A DNA stretch of 64,000 bases from Streptomyces violaceorubidus (lineage in GTDB: Bacteria > Actinomycetota > Actinomycetes > Streptomycetales > Streptomycetaceae), in NCBI RefSeq assembly GCF_000717995.1, contig NZ_JODM01000003.1, forward strand, positions 1 to 64,000, written 5' to 3'. The translations under genes were made by a program, and so were the position numbers. Under the pieces are notes generated by a model. The model saw only the letters and a program-made list of their open reading frames with translations, was not told the DNA's origin and ran no database searches. Of the stretch, positions 25,059 through 32,409 are shown piece by piece (within the stretch, counting starts at the first letter, position 1; every line of letters starts with the position of its first letter).

Positions 25059-25590
25059 GCCGCCCCCCGGTGTGCCGGTCGTGGTCCGTGGACGGGGTGT
25101 CGCTCAGGTGCTCGCCGGGGCCGAGTTCGTCGACGGCGCCGCGGGCCGCGGCGAGCGGGGTGGGGTACGAGCGGTAGTGGTCGACCATGCTCAGCCAGCT
25201 GCCGTCGGCCCGGCGCATCAGGTGCAGCGGACGGCCGTCCACCGTGACCTGCCAGGTGCCGGCGCCCACGGCCCGGCCCGCGGCAAAGCGGATGCCCCGG
25301 ATGCGCCGACCGCGGTAGGTCTCGTCGAAGGCCGCGCTCTCGGCGCCCTCGGCGAGGTGCGGCCCGGGGTGGCCGGGCCGCGGGCCGGTGGTGGCGGCCT
25401 CGGCGGCCCAGGAGGGGCGCGAGGCGGCGATCAGGGGCGCCAGGCCGACGGCGAGGGCCGGGGCGAGCAGCCCCCGCACCACCTGCCGCCGGGTGCCGGA
25501 CGCCGGCCCGCCTCTCGCCGCGTCCTTTCGCCCGCGCCCCGCGCCGCTGCCTGGCGCGCCGTTCGCTGTGGCGCCCGCGTTGCCGACCAT
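25042..25590 (-). CDS. melC1: Tyrosinase cofactor MelC1
   Basis: This is a 182-residue caddie protein that delivers copper to MelC2 and carries it out by the Tat route. A twin-arginine motif (GTRRQVVRG) precedes a hydrophobic segment ending near SRPSWAAEA. The mature part has the family pattern FDETYRGRRIRGIRF and VTVDGRPLHLMRRADGSWLS followed by HYRSYPTPLAAARGAVDEL. The N-terminus is longer than usual and Gly/Ala-rich, and a later start is possible, although the ATG at 25590 has a good GAGGAGTGA upstream. The gene overlaps melC2, so the two are co-translated. Confidence 0.92.
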   Translation of the reverse strand: MVGNAGATANGAPGSGAGRGRKDAARGGPASGTRRQVVRGLLAPALAVGLAPLIAASRPSWAAEAATTGPRPGHPGPHLAEGAESAAFDETYRGRRIRGIRFAAGRAVGAGTWQVTVDGRPLHLMRRADGSWLSMVDHYRSYPTPLAAARGAVDELGPGEHLSDTPSTDHDRHTGGRHGVHA

Positions 25591-25709
25591 GGCTCACTCC
25601 TCGTCCGATGCGGTTGGTCCGCACCGCTAACCGAACGGCGGGCCCGTCGGTCACCGCGCGCAGGGCCAGTCGGAGCACGGCCCTCCCGCCGGGCGGGGCC
25701 GCCAGGCGG

Positions 25710-26225
25710 TTACAGACCCGGTCCGACGCCCAGGTCGGCCACCGGGACCGTCTGGACCACCGGGGCGAGCACGCCGGCCTCGGGGAGCTTGGGTGCCGGC
25801 AGGCCGAGGGCCGCGGGGTCGGGCGCGGTGAGCGGAGCGTCCAGGGACAGTCCCGGCGCCAGGGTGCGCAGCTCGGCGGCGGGGGCGTCGAGGGCGGCGT
25901 GGTCGAAGTCGTCACCGAGGACGTGCGGCAGCGGCTGGCGCAGGTCGACGCCGGGCAGCCCGGCGCGCACCGGCAACTGCGGCAGCGTCCGCTCCGGCAG
26001 CAGCCGGCCCTCGACGTACCGGGGGCCCTCCGGCGCGCCCGCCGTCGGCACCGGCAGCTCGCCGGCCACCTCGGGCAGTTCCATGCCCAGGGCCGTCTCG
26101 GCGCCGCCCAGCGGCACCGGCACGGGGACAGCGCGGGCCGCGGCGGCGGGGGTCGCGGCGACACCCACGGCGGCGGCCACACCGGTGACGACGGCGGCCA
26201 GGGTTCGTCTGGTGGTCGGCTTCAT
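25710..26225 (-). CDS. Secreted protein of unknown function
   Basis: This is a 171-residue protein. The ATG at 26225 follows AAAGGGA at about 11 bases; a GTG at 26234 is the alternative. It begins MKPTTRRTLAAVV with a signal peptide ending near ATPAAAARA. The mature part is rich in Pro, Leu, Ala and Val with short ELP/LPEV-like repeats and no cysteine or catalytic motif. I do not recognise a family. It is the first of three consecutive minus-strand genes for small secreted proteins between melC1 and chpF, which suggests a cell-surface role in the same developmental neighbourhood. Confidence 0.75.
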   Translation of the reverse strand: MKPTTRRTLAAVVTGVAAAVGVAATPAAAARAVPVPVPLGGAETALGMELPEVAGELPVPTAGAPEGPRYVEGRLLPERTLPQLPVRAGLPGVDLRQPLPHVLGDDFDHAALDAPAAELRTLAPGLSLDAPLTAPDPAALGLPAPKLPEAGVLAPVVQTVPVADLGVGPGL

Positions 26226-26323
26226 GACAGGCACGGTCCCTTTCGAGCAGGCGGGAGGTACGGCTTCGGGAAGGGGGAGGTACGACCCCGCACGGCGGGG
26301 GTACGGCGGGGAGCCGGGGTGGG

Positions 26324-26626
26324 TCAGCCGCCCAGCGGGAGGCCGCCCAGCAGGCCGTTCGCCGAGTTCAGCTTCGTGGTCGCGCCCTTCACGGTGTGCA
26401 GCACGGAGTCCTTGTTCTCGGTGTCCAGCGCGTTGGACCGCCCTTCCGACTGGTGCTTGATCGGCATCACGTCGATGGGCTCCGCGGTCAGCGCGTTCAC
26501 GGCGCCGTTGAGGCTGGTGGGCGTGAGCGCGGCGGCGTCGGCGGCGTCGTAGGCGAACGCGGGCACGGCGGAGCCGGCGGCGACCAGGGACCCGGCGACG
26601 ACGGCGGCGGCCTTGAGGGACTTCAT
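26324..26626 (-). CDS. Small secreted protein of unknown function
   Basis: This is a 100-residue protein starting at ATG 26626 with AAAGGAA upstream. The signal peptide (MKSLKAAAVVAGSLVAAG..) ends near AVPAFAYDA. The mature part of about 75 residues (LTPTSLNGAVNALTAEP, LDTENKDSVLHTVKGATTKLNSANGLLGGLPLGG) is soluble-looking, without Cys, and ends in a glycine-rich tail. It resembles small secreted proteins often found near chaplins and rodlins in Streptomyces, but I know no function. It is transcribed toward the 25710-26225 gene with a 98-base gap. Confidence 0.8.
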   Translation of the reverse strand: MKSLKAAAVVAGSLVAAGSAVPAFAYDAADAAALTPTSLNGAVNALTAEPIDVMPIKHQSEGRSNALDTENKDSVLHTVKGATTKLNSANGLLGGLPLGG

Positions 26627-26806
26627 CGTGTTCCTTTCTTCGGCGACCCGTGTCACCGGAGGTATTGCTGACGCCCTCCCTAACGACCTGTGCCGGAGCC
26701 GGAAACTCCGCCGTCCGGAAGACATATGAGATCTCCGGACGCGGAAAGGGCCGTCCCGCCTCCGCGGGGGAGGCGCGACGGCCCGGGACGCCCGAAGGGC
26801 TCGGCG

Positions 26807-27541
26807 TCAGGAGGGGTCCGCGGGTGCCGCGGCCTCGGGTGCGGCGGCCTCCGGCGTGGTGGACTCCGGCGCGGTCGGTACGCCGGGCAGCCCGGCCAGG
26901 TCCGCGGCGGGCAGCCCGTTGCCGACCAGCGTGGCGGCGACGACGTTGACGATGCCGGTCATCACGTCCTTGACGGCCGGGCTCACCTCCTCGGCGGTAC
27001 CGGAGGTGGTGGCCTTGACCAGGGCGTCGACCTGCTTCAGCAGGGCGGCGTTCGCGGTCGCGGACAGGTCGGACGCCGCGGCCGTGCCGTCCTCGTCCTG
27101 CGCCGTGACGGGCGCCGGGAGCGTGACCGGGGTGTCGCTGCCGGTCTGCGGAGCGTTCACGGCCGGCGGCTGGGCCGCGGTGCCCGCGTCGGGGGTGGTC
27201 GCCGCGGCGTCGGCGTCCGTGTCCGCCGCCTCCGCCTTGGCGAGGGCGTCCTTGGCTGCGTCGGAGAGCTTGTCCGCGTCCATGGCGGAGAGCTGGCCGT
27301 TGTCGGCCTTGAGGACGGCGCCGAGCAGGTCGGTGACGGGCGTGAGCACTCCGCCCAGGCCGGCCAGGCTGCTGACCTGGCTCTGCAGTTCCTCCGCGTC
27401 GGGGAGGGGTGCGTGGGACGCCGCGTGGGTGCGTTCCCGGACCGAGTCGCCGTCGGCCGCCATCACCGCCGGCCCGGAGAGGCCGATCAGCAGGCCGGCG
27501 CAGAGAGCGGAGGTGGCGATTCGCCGTGCGGGCAGACGCAT
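26807..27541 (-). CDS. Secreted Ala-rich protein of unknown function
   Basis: This is a 244-residue protein. The ATG at 27541 follows GAAAGGAAC. The signal peptide MRLPARRIATSALCAG..GLSG ends near VMAADG. The mature region opens with a helical stretch (LPDAEELQSQVSSLAGLGGVLTPVTDLLGAVLKADNG), then an Ala/Thr/Asp-rich linker, a second helical part (ANAALLKQVDALVKATTSG..VKDVMTGIVNVVAATLV) and a Pro/Glu/Ala tail. No family is recognised. It shares strand, secretion and ribosome-site style with its two downstream neighbours, and chpF follows upstream after about 275 bases. Confidence 0.78.
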   Translation of the reverse strand: MRLPARRIATSALCAGLLIGLSGPAVMAADGDSVRERTHAASHAPLPDAEELQSQVSSLAGLGGVLTPVTDLLGAVLKADNGQLSAMDADKLSDAAKDALAKAEAADTDADAAATTPDAGTAAQPPAVNAPQTGSDTPVTLPAPVTAQDEDGTAAASDLSATANAALLKQVDALVKATTSGTAEEVSPAVKDVMTGIVNVVAATLVGNGLPAADLAGLPGVPTAPESTTPEAAAPEAAAPADPS

Positions 27542-27815
27542 GGGGGTTCCTTTCGGTGGTGCGTGGGACGTTGTGCCCACCGTGGAATCGCCCTCGCCGC
27601 TCTGCAACGCAGGCGCCGACCCCGCGCGCCCGCCCGTCCTCCTCGCGGGCCGCGTCCTACCTGGTGAGACGCCCTGTCAAGGTCCGTGCGCCGTGTCGCA
27701 GCCCCGGCCCCCATTCGGGGCAGCACACCGCCGTCCGCGCGGCAACGCGAACCGGCCGCCCGCTCGCGGAGGAACCGCGGTACGGACGGCCGGTGCGGCG
27801 AGTGGTGAGCCGACG

Positions 27816-28055
27816 TCAGTCGTTCTCGCACTCGTTGCCGAACGCCGGGTTCAGCAGGCCGATGATGTCGATGGTGTTACCGCAGACGTTGACCGGGATG
27901 TGGACCGGGACCTGCACCACGTTGCCGGACAGGACGCCCGGGGAGTGGGCGGCGGCGGCCTGCGCGCCGCTGTCGGCGGCGGCGACACCGGCGGTGCCCG
28001 CCACCGCGGCGGCGGCGACGGAGGTCAGGGCCAGGCCCTTCGCGATACGCGACAT
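27816..28055 (-). CDS. chpF: Short chaplin ChpF
   Basis: This is a 79-residue secreted amyloid-forming coat protein. A signal peptide (MSRIAKGLALTSVAAAAVAG..) ends near VAAADSG. The single chaplin domain SPGVLSGNVVQVPVHIPVN, CGNTIDIIGLLNPAFGNECEND includes the two conserved cysteines. The ATG at 28055 has AAGGAG nine bases upstream. Its position between the mel region and a polysaccharide cluster matches chpF of S. coelicolor as I recall it, and the paralogue call rests on that. Short chaplins assemble into the hydrophobic layer that lets aerial hyphae leave water. Confidence 0.92.
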   Translation of the reverse strand: MSRIAKGLALTSVAAAAVAGTAGVAAADSGAQAAAAHSPGVLSGNVVQVPVHIPVNVCGNTIDIIGLLNPAFGNECEND

Positions 28056-28201
28056 GGAGAAGTGCTCCTTGGGGTTGTACACACACCCGGGCGGCTGCCC
28101 GGCTCTGTGTCAACGCGTGGCGCGGGCGCGAGTTGTGCCGCCAAAGGGGTGATCTCGCGAGAGACAGGTGTTCACAAATCCAACACACTTATCCGGTTTC
28201 G

Positions 28202-28215
28202 CCGTATTAGTACGG
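28202..28215. promoter_or_regulatory. Palindrome in the divergent chpF / polysaccharide operon gap
   Basis: CCGTA-TTAG-TACGG lies in the A/T-rich 279-bp divergent region 28056-28334, about 130 bases before the first glycosyltransferase and 150 bases from chpF. A nearby TAGAGT (about 28223) could be a -10 box for the polysaccharide operon. This may be a binding site for a shared developmental regulator. It is only a pattern seen by eye. Confidence 0.35.
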
Positions 28216-28334
28216 ATAGCGGCTAGAGTCCCACACCATTCGACGCGCCCGTTTACCGCGTCGCGGCCGGCGCCCCGCGGCCGGGCGCGTTCCCGCCCGT
28301 GTCCCGAGCAATCTCCGTGAGCGAGGAAACGCGC

Positions 28335-29642
28335 ATGCATCTGCCACCGACCGGCTTACGGCCCCGGGTTCTGCACCTCACCCAACCGGTGGACGGCGGG
28401 GTCGCCCGGGTGGTGACGGATCTGACGCGGGCCCAGCTCGCCGCCGGACTGCGCGTCGCGGTCGCCTGCCCCGGCGGGGACCTCGCCGACCGGCTGCGTT
28501 CGCTGGGCGCCGACGTGCGGCACTGGCCGGCGACCCGCTCGCCGGGCCCGGCGCTGGGACCGGAGGTACGGCGGCTGCTCCGCGTGGTGGAGGACGTACG
28601 GCCCGACCTGGTGCACGCGCACAGCGCCAAGGCCGGCCTGGCCGGACGGCTCGCCGTACGGGGCCGGGTCCCGACCGTGTTCCAGCCGCACGCCTGGTCC
28701 TTCGAGGCGGTCGGCGGGGCCGCCGCGCGCCTCGCGCTGGGCTGGGAGCGGTGGTCGCAGCGGTGGACGGCACGGACGGTGTGCGTGAGCGAGGCGGAGC
28801 GGCTGCGGGGGGTGCGGGCCGGACTGCGCGGGCCCTGGGCGGTGATCCCGAACGGCGTCGACCTCGCCCGCTTCCCCGCCGACGCGACCGAGGACGCCTG
28901 CGAGGACACGGCCGACCCGCGACCGCGGCACGGTGTCGATCCGCGACCGCGGCACGGTGTCGATCCGCGTGCCCCGCTGGTGGTCTGCGTGGGACGGCTG
29001 TGCCGGCAGAAGGGGCAGGACGTCCTGCTGGACGCGTGGGAGTCGGTCCTCGCCCGGGTGCCCGGCGCCCGGCTGGCCCTGGTGGGCGAGGGTCCGGACC
29101 GCGCCCGGCTGGCCGCGCGGGCCCCGGCCTCGGTGCTGTTCCCGGGGGCCGTCGCCGACGCCGCCGCCTGGTACCGGGCCGCCGACGTGGTCGTCCTGCC
29201 GTCGCGCTGGGAGGGCATGGCGCTGGCCCCGCTGGAGGCGATGGCCTGCGGACGGCCCGTGGTGGTGACCGACGTGGACGGCGCCCGCGAGGGCCTGCCG
29301 CCCGCGCTCGCACCGCACTGCCTGGTGCCGCCGGAGGATCCCGCGGCGCTGGCCGGCGCCACCACCGCGCTGCTGCTGGACGCGCCGCTGCGCGCCTCGC
29401 TCGGTCGCCGGGGGCGGACACACGTCCGGTCCGCGCACGACGTACGGCACACGAGCGCGGCCGTCGCGGCCCTGTACCGCGACCTCCTGGACGGCGGCCC
29501 CTCGGACGGCGTACGGCCCCCGGCCGCGGCGCACACCGGCGACGGCCCCGGCGACCGCGTCGGCGTCATCGGCGACCGGCCCGCGGCCGTGGGGCGGTCG
29601 GCCGTCGTGCCCATCGAGCGCAGGGAGTCCACCCAGCCGTGA
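28335..29642 (+). CDS. GT4-type glycosyltransferase, first gene of polysaccharide operon
   Basis: This is a GT-B fold glycosyltransferase of 435 residues that should transfer a sugar from a nucleotide sugar to a lipid-linked acceptor on the cytoplasmic face. GGVARVVTDL starts the N-terminal domain, IPNGVDLARF is the linker motif, and GRLCRQKGQDVLLDAW, PSRWEGMALAPLEAMACG with the E-x7-E-like donor site form the C-terminal domain. The ATG at 28335 follows GAGGAAAC. An in-frame 24-base duplication adds a DPRPRHGV repeat just after the linker. It overlaps the sugar transferase gene by four bases. A C-terminal tail after residue 390 is low-complexity. Confidence 0.88.
   Translation: MHLPPTGLRPRVLHLTQPVDGGVARVVTDLTRAQLAAGLRVAVACPGGDLADRLRSLGADVRHWPATRSPGPALGPEVRRLLRVVEDVRPDLVHAHSAKAGLAGRLAVRGRVPTVFQPHAWSFEAVGGAAARLALGWERWSQRWTARTVCVSEAERLRGVRAGLRGPWAVIPNGVDLARFPADATEDACEDTADPRPRHGVDPRPRHGVDPRAPLVVCVGRLCRQKGQDVLLDAWESVLARVPGARLALVGEGPDRARLAARAPASVLFPGAVADAAAWYRAADVVVLPSRWEGMALAPLEAMACGRPVVVTDVDGAREGLPPALAPHCLVPPEDPAALAGATTALLLDAPLRASLGRRGRTHVRSAHDVRHTSAAVAALYRDLLDGGPSDGVRPPAAAHTGDGPGDRVGVIGDRPAAVGRSAVVPIERRESTQP
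28914..28969 (+). repeat. 24-bp in-frame tandem duplication inside the glycosyltransferase gene
   Basis: GA(C/T)CCGCGACCGCGGCACGGTGTC occurs twice, at 28914-28937 and 28938-28961, plus eight bases of a third unit. Each unit encodes DPRPRHGV in the surface loop between the two GT-B domains, where length change is tolerated. Confidence 0.9.
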
Positions 29643-31087
29643 CCGCCGAAAGCACCGTCCCCTCCCCCGCCGGCCAGTCGCGCGGCCTCGGCTCCTCCCC
29701 CGTCTCGGTGCTGCCGCGGCGCGAGGGCACCGCGGGCCCGCGGCTGCCCGCCCGGCGCCCCGCCCCGCGGCCGGACTCGCCGCTGCCGCTGCTCGTCGTG
29801 GACGGCACGGCGGCCCTGCCGGGCTCGCTGGTCCTCACCGGCACGCCGCACCAACCGCTGCTCATGGCCCTGCTGGTGGCCGCCTCGCTGCTGCTCGGCC
29901 CCCGGCCGCGCCCGGCCCGGCGGACCTCCGGCGCGCTGGACGACCTGCCCGCCCTGTGCGGCCGGGTCGCGGTGGTGTGGCTGGCGCTCGCGGCGCTCGT
30001 CGCGGCGTACGCCCCGGCGCACGCGCTGTCCCCGCGCACCCTGGTCGCCGGTTTCCTGCTGCACGCGGTGACGGGCTGCGCCGGCCGGGCCGCCGTGCAC
30101 CGCAGACGCCGTACGGCGTTGCTGAACCACCCCCGCGCCGCCCTCGTCGTCGGACCCGCCCAGGCCGCGCAGCGCGTGGCCTCGGCGCTGCTGCGCCACC
30201 CGCGCTGCGGGGTGCGCCCCGTCGGCATCGTCACCGACGACCCGGGCGGCGCCGCGGGCCTGCCGGTGCTGTCCACGGACGAGGAGGTACGGCGGGCCGT
30301 CGTGCAGAACGGCGTACGGGACGTCCTGGCCGTGGATCCCTCCGTACGGCTGCGGCAGGCGGCGCTGCTGCGGGGGCCGGCCGAGTCGGGCTGCACGGTG
30401 TGGGAGCTGGACGCCGAGGCCCCCGCCTGCGACGACGCTCCCGCCCGCCCGGGCGGGGAGCGGATCGCCGGGTTCTCCTGCCGGCGCCTGGAACCGGCGC
30501 GGCGGCGGCCGGGCGGCGCGGGCAAGCGGGTCCTGGACGTGACGGTGTCCGGGGCGCTGTTGCTGCTGCTGAGCCCGCTGCTGCTGGCCTGTGCGGCGGT
30601 GCTGCGGGTGGTGGGCGGTCCCGGCGTGCTGTTCCGGCAGGAGCGCGTCGGGGAGGGCGGCAGACCGTTCACCCTGCTGAAGTTCCGCACCCACCGCCCG
30701 GCCGACGAGCACGAGGCGGCGACCCGGTGGAGCGTGGCGGACGAACACCGGATGCCGTGGTTCTGCCGCTTTCTGCGGCGCACCTCGCTGGACGAGCTGC
30801 TCCAGCTGTGGAACGTCTTCCGGGGCGACATGAGCCTGGTCGGCCCGCGTCCCGAACGCCCCTACTTCGTGGCCCGGTTCAGCCAGGCCCACCCCGGCTA
30901 CGCGGCCCGCCACCGGATGCCGGCCGGGATCACGGGCCTGGCCCAGATCAACGGGCTGCGCGGTGACACCTCCATCGAGGACCGGGCCCGCTTCGACAAC
31001 GCCTACATCGACGACTGGTCGCTGTGGCAGGACGTCTGCATCCTGCTGCGCACGGCCGCCGCGCTCGTCCGCCCCACGGGGAGCTGA
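29639..31087 (+). CDS. Polyprenyl-phosphate sugar-1-phosphate transferase (initiating glycosyltransferase)
   Basis: This is a 482-residue membrane enzyme of the WcaJ/bacterial sugar transferase family, which puts the first sugar phosphate on undecaprenyl phosphate. N-terminal membrane helices and a nucleotide-binding-like CoA-type domain are followed by the transferase domain: KRVLDVTVSGALLLLLSPLLL, VLFRQERVGEGGRPFTLLKFRTH, LRRTSLDELLQLWNV, GDMSLVGPRPERP and MPAGITGLAQINGLRG. The GTG start (29639) overlaps the previous stop as GTGA, with GGGAG upstream. It defines the cluster as a Wzx/Wzy-type lipid-linked exopolysaccharide pathway. Confidence 0.93.
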   Translation: MTAESTVPSPAGQSRGLGSSPVSVLPRREGTAGPRLPARRPAPRPDSPLPLLVVDGTAALPGSLVLTGTPHQPLLMALLVAASLLLGPRPRPARRTSGALDDLPALCGRVAVVWLALAALVAAYAPAHALSPRTLVAGFLLHAVTGCAGRAAVHRRRRTALLNHPRAALVVGPAQAAQRVASALLRHPRCGVRPVGIVTDDPGGAAGLPVLSTDEEVRRAVVQNGVRDVLAVDPSVRLRQAALLRGPAESGCTVWELDAEAPACDDAPARPGGERIAGFSCRRLEPARRRPGGAGKRVLDVTVSGALLLLLSPLLLACAAVLRVVGGPGVLFRQERVGEGGRPFTLLKFRTHRPADEHEAATRWSVADEHRMPWFCRFLRRTSLDELLQLWNVFRGDMSLVGPRPERPYFVARFSQAHPGYAARHRMPAGITGLAQINGLRGDTSIEDRARFDNAYIDDWSLWQDVCILLRTAAALVRPTGS

Positions 31088-31092
31088 CCGAC

Positions 31093-32409
31093 GTGGCCCA
31101 CGCCCTGCTCCTGCGGCCGACGGCGCGCGTACGGCGGCTGCCGCCCGTGCTCGCCGTGGTCGCCGTCGTCGCGCTGCTCGCGCTGCCCCTCGCCCCGGAC
31201 GACGGGGGCGGCGCGCACCCGGCCGACGCGGTCTCCGCGCTGGCGGTGCTGTACTGCGCGCTGCGGCTGGTGCGGGACCGGCGGCGCCCGCTGTCCCGCA
31301 CGGCGGCGGTGGTGCTCGGTCTGCCGGTGCTCGCACTGGCCGTCGCCGCCGTGGGCGCCGTGTCGCCGGGGGCGGGGCTGGCCGGCCTCGGCCGTTACCT
31401 CCAGGTCTTCGTCCTGGTCCCGGCCGCCGTGCTGCTGCTCGTCCGCGACCGGGCCGACGTACGGCTGCTCAGCTGGTCGTTGGTGGGTTTGGCCCTGTGG
31501 CAGGGGGCGGTCGGGGTGCACCAGTACGTGACCGGCACCGGCGCCTCCTACCAGGGCGAGCGGATCCGGGCCGTGGGCACCTTCGGGCCGCAGGACGTGA
31601 TGGGGATGGCGACCGTGGTCTCCCTGGGGCTGGTCTGCGCGGTGGGACTGGCCCTGGGACGGACGCCGGTGCGGCACCGGCTGCTCGCCGCCGGGTGCGC
31701 GCTCGCCCTGCTGCTGCCGCTGGCCCTGTCGTTCAGCCGCGGGGCGTGGATCGCGACGGCGGTGACGTGCGCGGTGCAGTTGCTGCTCGCGGGGGTGCGC
31801 GGGGCGGTGACGGTGGGTGCGGCCGTGGTCGCGGCGGCGGTGGTGCTGGTGGGCGGCTTCGGGATCGGTACGGCGATGCTCCAGGAGCGGGTCGGCAGCA
31901 TCACGCGGGTCGCCGACGCCCCCGACCAGTCGGTGACCGACCGCTACACGATGTGGGCGGCGGCGTCCGGGATGTGGCGGGAGCGTCCGCTGACCGGCGT
32001 GGGACTGAAGGGCTTTTCCGAACACCGTGACGCGCACGCCTCGTTGGCGCTGTCCTCGGGCAGCGAGACCGACGGCGCGGGCGCCGGGTACCGCAGGCAG
32101 CCGCTGCTGTCCCCGCACAACATGTACCTGCTGGTACTGGCCGAGCAGGGTCTGATCGGGCTGCTGGCGCTGGCCGGGAGCTGGCTGGCGCTGCTCGTGC
32201 TGGGCCTGCGCCGGCTGCGTGCCCTACGGCGGGAAGGGAGCGCGGTGCCGGACTGCGCGTTCGTCGCCTGCGGGCTGCTGGTGTGGCAGCTGACCGACTT
32301 CGCGTACGCCGACATCGGCGGGCCGTCGACGGTGCTGACGGCGGTGTGCCTCGGGCTGGCGGCCTGGTGGGCGCTGGGGTCCGGCGCGCGGGAGGTGCCG
32401 AAGCGGTGA
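31093..32409 (+). CDS. O-antigen ligase/Wzy-like polysaccharide polymerase
   Basis: This is a 438-residue integral membrane protein with about ten to twelve hydrophobic segments. The Wzy/WaaL-type pattern is seen: periplasmic loop with GTGASYQGERIRAVGTFG, FSRGAWIA after a helix, and the large loop with RYTMWAAASGMWRERPLTGVGLKGF and SPHNMYLLVLAEQG. The last two are typical of O-antigen polymerase/ligase folds. The start is GTG 31093 with GGGGAG upstream, six bases after the sugar transferase stop. It overlaps the flippase gene by four bases. It should polymerise or transfer repeat units outside the membrane. Confidence 0.88.
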   Translation: MAHALLLRPTARVRRLPPVLAVVAVVALLALPLAPDDGGGAHPADAVSALAVLYCALRLVRDRRRPLSRTAAVVLGLPVLALAVAAVGAVSPGAGLAGLGRYLQVFVLVPAAVLLLVRDRADVRLLSWSLVGLALWQGAVGVHQYVTGTGASYQGERIRAVGTFGPQDVMGMATVVSLGLVCAVGLALGRTPVRHRLLAAGCALALLLPLALSFSRGAWIATAVTCAVQLLLAGVRGAVTVGAAVVAAAVVLVGGFGIGTAMLQERVGSITRVADAPDQSVTDRYTMWAAASGMWRERPLTGVGLKGFSEHRDAHASLALSSGSETDGAGAGYRRQPLLSPHNMYLLVLAEQGLIGLLALAGSWLALLVLGLRRLRALRREGSAVPDCAFVACGLLVWQLTDFAYADIGGPSTVLTAVCLGLAAWWALGSGAREVPKR

